A stretch of DNA of 6,523 nucleotides. Source: Nitrospirota bacterium. Its GTDB lineage: Bacteria > Nitrospirota > Thermodesulfovibrionia > Thermodesulfovibrionales > JdFR-88. Positions 1 through 4,469 of this stretch are shown here, one piece after another. The position numbers and the translations under genes are program-made. The notes beneath the pieces were generated by a model. That model was not told the DNA's origin. It saw only the letters and a program-made list of their open reading frames with translations, and did not search any database. The stretch covers positions 1-6,523 of the forward strand of contig JAKAGP010000112.1 in the NCBI GenBank assembly GCA_021825785.1, given 5' to 3'. The number at the start of each line of letters is the position of its first letter. The first letter of the stretch is position 1.

Positions 1-800
1 TTCCGATCTGCTTCCCTTGCCTTTAGCACCGATTCCTTCACCTTGAGCGTCTGTTCCAGCCCGAGAATGAATTTCAGGTGCTTGAACCCCAGCTTCATGA
101 GCGCCTCTTCAGAGGTCTTTATCTCCTCGATCTCCGCCTCCGGGATATCGAATACCTCCAGAAAACGGCTGCCGAACACGAACCCCCTGAACTTGTCAAG
201 GTCGTAGCTAGACATGAAAAAAAGCATCTTTTTCTTGTCGTCAAGCCCCGGCTGCCCTGGCAGGTTCCTCCGCATGAGGAGCTGCTTCCATTCGCGGTTC
301 ATCCCGTCGTAGAGCGTGATCTCCTGGTCGTCTTTCCAGGAGTCTATGGTCCACTCGTTTTTTTCCTTGTATCCCATGCAGTGCTTTTCTTTGACGAAGA
401 AGTAGAACTCCTCGTGAAAGATATTTCCGTCCTCGCCGCTCTTTTTCAAAGTGCCCTGACCGACGGGATAGTAGCGGCAGCTCACGGGCCGGTCCGTATA
501 GACTGTGCAGCCGTCGGGGACCACAACGAACGGGCACTTGCGTTCGGTCTCGTCCTTCATTTTGAGATAGGCGTAGGGATGGGTGGACTGCTTGTCCACC
601 CGCACGACGGTGTATTTTTCAAGGAATTCGCCGGAGCTTATGCCAAGGCGCCTCTTAAGCCTCAGCACGTCATAAGGGGTAAGCATGATGTCCACGTTCG
701 AGCAGCAGTGGGTAAAGCAGGAGATCCCCTTATGGCAGAGGAACTTGAATTTGGAATCCGGCCCCAACTGGCGGGGTTCTACGGCCTTCATGTTGAACAT
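1..800 (-). CDS. YkgJ-family cysteine-cluster (putative zinc/iron-chelating) protein, 3' end outside window
   Basis: Reading leftward from ATG at 800 gives 266 codons without a stop, so the C-terminus lies beyond the left edge. Visible cysteines are C22, C28, C32, C33 (the CCS pair), C89 and C98, then RPVSCRYYPVG with C108. This is the layout of the CxxCxxCC / YkgJ family (Pfam PF03692), thought to bind a metal ion; its biochemical role is largely unknown. The region after the cluster (YDGMNREWKQLLMRR, then LFFMSSYDLDKFRGFVFGSRFLEVFD) matches what I recall of the longer YkgJ-like proteins of about 250 residues, so only a short tail should be missing. The start is uncertain. ATG 800 is the first start codon after an in-frame stop, but AAGAG sits only one base before it. 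The same AAGAG lies about 10 bases before a second ATG at 791, which may be the real start. There is no signal peptide or membrane segment, so it is probably cytoplasmic. It is divergent from the phosphorylase, with no evident functional link. Confidence 0.85.
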   Translation of the reverse strand, partial: MFNMKAVEPRQLGPDSKFKFLCHKGISCFTHCCSNVDIMLTPYDVLRLKRRLGISSGEFLEKYTVVRVDKQSTHPYAYLKMKDETERKCPFVVVPDGCTVYTDRPVSCRYYPVGQGTLKKSGEDGNIFHEEFYFFVKEKHCMGYKEKNEWTIDSWKDDQEITLYDGMNREWKQLLMRRNLPGQPGLDDKKKMLFFMSSYDLDKFRGFVFGSRFLEVFDIPEAEIEEIKTSEEALMKLGFKHLKFILGLEQTLKVKESVLKAREADR

Positions 801-839
801 GCTCTTGTTTTTTGCGAACCTCTCTTCCGAGTTTACCCT

Positions 840-848
840 ATTTTAACA
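840..848 (-). promoter_or_regulatory. Possible extended -10 promoter element for the YkgJ-family gene
   Basis: On the minus strand TGTTAAAAT reads as an extended -10 element (TGn followed by TAAAAT). It would start transcription roughly 30 bases before the ATG at 800. I see no convincing -35 box at the usual spacing, which is tolerable for an extended -10 promoter. The assignment is by eye only. Confidence 0.3.
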
Positions 849-886
849 CATCCGCCTCTCCGGGGTGCCGCTTGTCCTTTTTTATC

Positions 887-915
887 TTGTATATGTCCCG
901 CCATTATCTTAAAAT
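887..915 (+). promoter_or_regulatory. Candidate sigma-70-type promoter for glgP, abutting the start codon
   Basis: TTGTAT (887-892) and TAAAAT (910-915) are separated by 17 bases, a good match to -35 and -10 consensus spacing. Only nine bases lie between the -10 box and the ATG at 925, so transcription would begin within a few bases of the start codon, giving a leaderless or near-leaderless message. AAGGG at 918-922 is only two bases from the ATG, too close for a normal ribosome binding site. If the true start were the TTG at 934, that AAGGG would be at normal distance. Confidence 0.4.
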
Positions 916-926
916 TTAAGGGACAT
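893..926. repeat. Nested inverted repeats overlapping the glgP promoter and start codon
   Basis: The outer arms ATGTCCC (893-899) and GGGACAT (920-926) are perfect 7-bp complements around a 20-bp centre. Inside lies a second perfect palindrome, CTTAAA-A-TTTAAG (908-920), which covers the candidate -10 box. The right outer arm includes the first two bases of the glgP ATG. This could be an operator for a dimeric repressor, or a hairpin hiding the start codon in any transcript that begins further upstream. Short AT-rich palindromes also arise by chance, so the functional reading is tentative. Confidence 0.45.
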
Positions 927-2649
927 GGAGCCTTTGACCTCCCTGGAGGAGTTCCTTAAGGAGCCCAAAATAGCCTATTTCTCAATGGAAATAGGTTTGC
1001 TCAACGATATGCACACCTATAGCGGCGGCCTTGGCGTGCTGGCGGGGGACACCATACGTTCGGCGGCCGATCTGAAGATACCGCTTCTTGCCGTAACGCT
1101 TTTAAGCAAAAAAGGCTATTTCGACCAGGAACTTGACTCCGAAGGCAACCAGACGGAGAAGCCGGCCGTCTGGCAGCCGGAGCTCTTCATGAAGCCCCTG
1201 CCGGAAAAGATATTCGTGGACCTTCGGGGCAGGCCGGTTGCGGTCCGCAGCTGGTTTTACGTTCAGCGAAGCATCACGGGCGGCAAGGTGCCGATCCTGT
1301 TTCTCGATACGGACCTGCCCGAAAACGATCCCGAGGACAGGGAGCTGACCTCATACCTCTACGGCGGGGACGTGAGATACAGGCTGATGCAGGAAGCCGT
1401 TCTGGGCATCGGCGGGGTAAGGATGCTGAGGAAACTCGGATTCGAGATAAAAAAATATCACATGAACGAAGGCCACGCGAGTTTCCTCACCCTGGAACTG
1501 CTTGTTGAATACAAAAAGGACATAGAGGCGGTCTGGGACGAGGACCTCGTCTGGGACGTGGAACGCGTGAAGGACCTCTGCGTGTTTACAACCCACACGC
1601 CGGAGCAGGCCGGCCATGACGTCTTCTCCTACGAGGTCTTCCGGGAAGTCCTGGGCGAGATGATACCTGCACGAATACTCAAGAAATGGGCCGGCCCGGA
1701 AAAGCTCAATATGACGCACCTGGCCCTGAACCTCACGGAATACGTAAACGGAGTGGCGAAGAAGCACAAGGAAGTCTCCATGCGGATGTTCCCCGGGTAC
1801 GAGTTTTCTTCGATCACAAACGGCGTCCATTCATTCACCTGGACGGGCGAGCATATGAGGGCGATTTTCGACAAATACCTGCCGGGCTGGGCAAATGAAC
1901 CAGAGCTTTTCGTGAGGATCGGGCGCGTGCCGGAAGAGGAGCTCTGGGCGGCCCATATGGCTTCGAAGCGCGCGCTGCTTGATTATGTTAACCGTCTGAC
2001 AGGGGCAGGGCTCAGCTACGACCTGCTGACGATAGGATTTGCCAGGAGGGCCACTGCATATAAACGGGCGGACCTGATATTCAGGGACATCGAACGGCTG
2101 GCCCGCATCGGGCAGGGCAAGCTGCAGATCGTCCTGGCTGGCAAGGCCCATCCGAGGGATATTGACGGAAAAGCGGTCATAAGGCGGATTTTCAGTTGCA
2201 TAAAACGGCTGGCCGGACGGATCAAGATAGTTTATTTGAACAACTATGACATGGACCTGGCCCTGAAACTCGTCAGCGGAGTGGACGTATGGATGAATAC
2301 GCCAAGAAGGCCCAGAGAGGCTTCGGGCACCTCCGGGATGAAGGCGGCCCATAACGGGGTCCCGAACTTCAGCATCCTAGATGGCTGGTGGATAGAGGGG
2401 CATATCGAGGGCTACACGGGCTGGGCCATCGGCCCCGCCGTTACTGACGAAAACGAGCCCCTCGACGTAAGGGACGCCAAGGACGCGGAGGACCTGTACC
2501 GGAAACTTGAAGAGACTATAATCCCCCTTTACTACAATGACCGCCACACGTGGGTGCGGATGATGCAAAACGCGATAGGGAAAAACGCATACTACTTCAA
2601 TACGCACCGCATGATGCTCAGATACGTCACGGAAGCCTATATAAGATAG
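925..2649 (+). CDS. glgP: Alpha-glucan (glycogen) phosphorylase, short form, GT35 family
   Basis: The 574-residue protein phosphorolyses alpha-1,4-glucan chains with inorganic phosphate to release glucose-1-phosphate, using pyridoxal phosphate; it acts in the cytoplasm in glycogen breakdown. The N-terminus has the family block IAYFSMEIGL (16-25) and YSGGLGVLAGD (32-42). HMNEGH lies at 179-184, followed by TTHTPEQAGHD. The C-terminal half has GFARRATAYKR (371-381) and NTPRRPREASGTSGMK (458-473), where K473 is the expected pyridoxal-phosphate lysine. The length is far below the roughly 800-residue classical enzymes. It fits the short 'alpha-glucan phosphorylase' subfamily (TIGR02094 type), here without the N-terminal DUF3417 extension of longer relatives; it is not a fragment. 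The ATG at 925 places the conserved core at residue 16; TTG at 934 is an alternative. No other glycogen gene is in the window, so physiological context is missing. Some members act on maltodextrins, so substrate range is open. Confidence 0.93.
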   Translation: MEPLTSLEEFLKEPKIAYFSMEIGLLNDMHTYSGGLGVLAGDTIRSAADLKIPLLAVTLLSKKGYFDQELDSEGNQTEKPAVWQPELFMKPLPEKIFVDLRGRPVAVRSWFYVQRSITGGKVPILFLDTDLPENDPEDRELTSYLYGGDVRYRLMQEAVLGIGGVRMLRKLGFEIKKYHMNEGHASFLTLELLVEYKKDIEAVWDEDLVWDVERVKDLCVFTTHTPEQAGHDVFSYEVFREVLGEMIPARILKKWAGPEKLNMTHLALNLTEYVNGVAKKHKEVSMRMFPGYEFSSITNGVHSFTWTGEHMRAIFDKYLPGWANEPELFVRIGRVPEEELWAAHMASKRALLDYVNRLTGAGLSYDLLTIGFARRATAYKRADLIFRDIERLARIGQGKLQIVLAGKAHPRDIDGKAVIRRIFSCIKRLAGRIKIVYLNNYDMDLALKLVSGVDVWMNTPRRPREASGTSGMKAAHNGVPNFSILDGWWIEGHIEGYTGWAIGPAVTDENEPLDVRDAKDAEDLYRKLEETIIPLYYNDRHTWVRMMQNAIGKNAYYFNTHRMMLRYVTEAYIR

Positions 2650-2667
2650 GTAGGGGGAAAATGCGGC

Positions 2668-2886
2668 TTAATGGCAGCTTGAGCAGGAAGAGCTGCTGCA
2701 GGAGCCGCACGCTGAGGAATGCCCGCAGCCCGCAAAGGGCTTGCTCACGCCGCTCATCCCGAAGGTGGAGAGCTTTTTTTTGACTTCCGTGGAACCGCAT
2801 TTCGGACAGGCCACCCTTGAACTGGCAAAGACCAGCTTCTCGAATTCCTCCGAACATTCCTCGCATTTATATTCGTAAATAGGCAT
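2668..2886 (-). CDS. FmdB-family small zinc-ribbon protein
   Basis: This 72-residue protein begins MPIYEYKCEEC, the hallmark start of the FmdB regulatory-protein family, and has the zinc ribbon C8-x2-C11 and C27-x2-C30 (CPKCGS). The ribbon is expected to bind one zinc ion. Family members were named from a putative regulator near formamidase/amidase genes, but their molecular role is mostly unknown. After the ribbon, FGMSGVSKPF leads to a Ser/Gly/Cys-rich tail (C54, C60, C63, C68, C71, ending in His72) with five further cysteines. I chose ATG 2886 because it restores the family N-terminus. An in-frame TTG at 2922 would add 12 unlike residues and lies inside the candidate -35 box. There is no ribosome binding site before the ATG. 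The gene converges with glgP across 18 bp, and I see no obvious terminator hairpin in that gap. Confidence 0.88.
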   Translation of the reverse strand: MPIYEYKCEECSEEFEKLVFASSRVACPKCGSTEVKKKLSTFGMSGVSKPFAGCGHSSACGSCSSSSCSSCH

Positions 2887-2892
2887 ATTTTT

Positions 2893-2922
2893 ATTATACG
2901 ATTTGTACCGGAAAATTGGCAA
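2893..2922 (-). promoter_or_regulatory. Strong candidate promoter for the FmdB-family gene, likely leaderless
   Basis: On the minus strand TTGCCA (2922-2917) is followed after 18 bases by TATAAT (2898-2893), a perfect -10 consensus. Six bases separate the -10 box from the ATG at 2886, so the expected transcription start falls on or next to the A of the ATG. With no Shine-Dalgarno sequence present, this reads as a leaderless mRNA promoter. Confidence 0.6.
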
Positions 2923-2930
2923 TCAAATCG
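2899..2930. repeat. Inverted repeat bracketing the FmdB promoter -35 region
   Basis: Perfect 7-bp arms CGATTTG (2899-2905) and CAAATCG (2924-2930) are separated by 18 bases. One arm sits directly beside the -10 box in the promoter spacer, and the other lies just upstream of the -35 box. The placement suits an operator, but a 7-bp pair with this spacing can occur by chance. Confidence 0.35.
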
Positions 2931-2966
2931 CAAATTTAAACCACCCCGGAATTTCTGCCGTAACTA

Positions 2967-2996
2967 TTGTAAAAATCTTGTCTTTTATATTATTAT
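2967..2996 (+). promoter_or_regulatory. Candidate promoter for the PilZ-methyltransferase / kinase operon
   Basis: TTGTAA (2967-2972) and TATTAT (2991-2996) are spaced by 18 bases. The predicted transcript would have a leader of about 65 bases that is very U-rich, with T tracts at 3016-3021 and 3023-3030. A small AGAG-TTTT-CTCT inverted repeat lies at 3033-3044. The surrounding AT-richness makes several alternative boxes possible. Confidence 0.35.
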
Positions 2997-3051
2997 TCTG
3001 CTGACTGGGAGAGTGTTTTTTCTTTTTTTTAAAGAGTTTTCTCTAAAATTC

Positions 3052-3061
3052 AAAGGAGGAG
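3052..3061 (+). promoter_or_regulatory. Shine-Dalgarno site of the PilZ-methyltransferase gene
   Basis: AAAGGAGGAG contains the core AGGAGG at 3054-3059, nine bases before the ATG at 3069. It is the only strong, well-spaced ribosome binding site in the window and fixes this start. It contrasts with the glgP and FmdB starts, which lack one. Confidence 0.8.
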
Positions 3062-3068
3062 AATTGGG

Positions 3069-4469
3069 ATGGCCAGGCTGGATGCGAGGTGCAAGACGCA
3101 TATACCTGTAGTGATCATGGTAAAAGGGGAGGAGAGGAATTTCCGGTCCGTCGCGTCAAACCTCGGCCTTGGGGGGGCCTTCATAAATTCGTCCTTTTCG
3201 CTGCCGGAAAATACACGGGTCAGGCTCAGGGCGCCGATGCCTTACGGTGAATTCGAGGCGGACGGCAAGGTGCTCCGGAGAGAGGAAAACGGGGTGGCGG
3301 TGAAATTCATGGAAGTCGGGGAAGACGCCAGGAGCAGCCTGTGGGAATACATAAAAGAGCATGTGGAGAAAACGGCTTGCCCTTTTTGCGGGGCCGCCTT
3401 TACGGGTGAAACCACCGCGTGTTCCAACTGCGGCATGTCGGCGGACATGGTCGAGCCGGGACATCTGCATAAATATCAAAATCAACGGATTGCCGCCTGG
3501 TGCAGCATGCTGGACATGGAGACAACCCGATTCCTTGACACAATAACCGAGATTGAAGGCCAACTCGAAAACGGGGCCTGTGAACATGACCTTATTTTAA
3601 AAAGGACTGGCGATGCGCTTTACGATTTGGTGGATTTCGCCGTTGAATTCGAGGATGCCGTCCAGGATATGGAGCTGATTTTACAGAAGCGGGAGGAATT
3701 CAGGGTTAAGACCAACTATATGCTCTCTAAAAGTTGGTTCATGAATCACGCGAGGATATGGCCCAAGGGCTACCAGGGCGATTACAAGATACTTGATGGC
3801 ATCTACAAAAATATTCCCCTTTCGAGGGGGATCGGCTACTATTTGGATTATCATTTACTGCATTCAATGCTTGCCAAGGCCTGCAGGGGAAGGCTCGCAA
3901 AGGCAAAGGAAATACTCGGAGCCGAACTGCTCAGGCGGAAAGGACCGCGGATACTTGACATCGGGTGCGGCTCAAGCAGGGACCTTTTCGGGATGGCCGC
4001 GGACATAAAGGACTCGAACGCCGATATTACCTGCATTGACATCGATGAAGACGCCCTTCGCTTCTCACTTGACCGACTGGGATATGCCGGACTGGCCGAT
4101 CAAATAAGGTTCCGTAAATACAACGTGGCCCGGATGATAAACCGCGAAAAAAATCTCAGGGAATTCGGCAGGCAGGACATCATTTTCAGCACGGGGGTCT
4201 TCAATTACCTGCCTGACAGACTTGTCCCCAACCTGATAGGCGCCCTCCATGAATTATTGAATCCGGGCGGCAAGCTGATAATTGCGTTTGAGGACGCTGG
4301 CCGGTACCGGATCCAGGTGTATACCTGGCCCACAAAATGGGACGCGCTCATGCAGCGCAGCGAGGCCGATTGCCGGGCGCTTTTTGAAACGGCCGGGTTC
4401 CCGGCTGGCGCGTTGAAAATGACGCGCGACAAGACAGGCGTAATCATGTTCTTCACCTTGGAGAGATAA
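3069..4469 (+). CDS. PilZ domain - zinc ribbon - class I SAM methyltransferase fusion (PhcB-like)
   Basis: The 466-residue protein has three parts. Residues 1-98 look like a PilZ domain (RCKTHIPVVI at 7-16, NLGLGGAFI at 31-39), a fold that often binds cyclic-di-GMP. Two key positions are unusual: the second Arg of RxxxR is His11 in the natural alignment (R3-LDA-R7 is an offset alternative), and the Ser of [D/N]xSxxG is Gly33. Next is a zinc ribbon, C104-x2-C107 and C118-x2-C121, then a helical linker. From W231 the block PKGYQGDYKILDGIYKN leads to the methyltransferase core: ILDIGCG at 295-301 is the SAM-binding loop, CIDID at 322-326 has the ribose-binding acidic residue D324, and LNPGGKLIIAF follows. 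The GY-x-GDY...IY block and the tail near WDALMQRSEADCRAL resemble, from memory, PhcB-like 3-hydroxy fatty acid methyltransferases. The true substrate is unknown. There is no membrane segment. The stop overlaps the kinase start, which indicates one operon. Confidence 0.82.
   Translation: MARLDARCKTHIPVVIMVKGEERNFRSVASNLGLGGAFINSSFSLPENTRVRLRAPMPYGEFEADGKVLRREENGVAVKFMEVGEDARSSLWEYIKEHVEKTACPFCGAAFTGETTACSNCGMSADMVEPGHLHKYQNQRIAAWCSMLDMETTRFLDTITEIEGQLENGACEHDLILKRTGDALYDLVDFAVEFEDAVQDMELILQKREEFRVKTNYMLSKSWFMNHARIWPKGYQGDYKILDGIYKNIPLSRGIGYYLDYHLLHSMLAKACRGRLAKAKEILGAELLRRKGPRILDIGCGSSRDLFGMAADIKDSNADITCIDIDEDALRFSLDRLGYAGLADQIRFRKYNVARMINREKNLREFGRQDIIFSTGVFNYLPDRLVPNLIGALHELLNPGGKLIIAFEDAGRYRIQVYTWPTKWDALMQRSEADCRALFETAGFPAGALKMTRDKTGVIMFFTLER
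3171..3177 (+). repeat. Seven-G tract in the PilZ domain
   Basis: Seven consecutive G encode part of L34-G35-G36-A37, the conserved glycine turn of the PilZ domain. A change of one base would frameshift the fusion protein near its start. See also the nine-G tract in the next gene. Confidence 0.9.

Noticed and set aside
78..959. 293-codon open frame on the plus strand at the left end
   Set aside because: It lies opposite the YkgJ-family gene, has no recognisable domain, and would overlap the glgP start. The minus-strand frame has the conserved cysteine pattern, so the plus-strand frame is a shadow.
1351..2352. Several minus-strand frames opposite glgP
   Set aside because: They overlap one another and lie opposite conserved phosphorylase motifs. 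None shows a ribosome site or a recognisable domain.
2650..2667. Bidirectional terminator between convergent glgP and the FmdB-family gene
   Set aside because: The 18-bp gap contains no inverted repeat or T run that I can see. A terminator may lie inside the coding ends, but I cannot support one.
2887..2922. N-terminal extension of the FmdB-family protein from TTG 2922
   Set aside because: The added residues do not match the family start, and the TTG falls inside the candidate -35 box. MPIYEYKC at 2886 is the family start.
3033..3044. AGAG-TTTT-CTCT as a transcription terminator
   Set aside because: The stem is only four base pairs, the strong T run lies before rather than after it, and it sits between a promoter and a ribosome binding site of the same gene.
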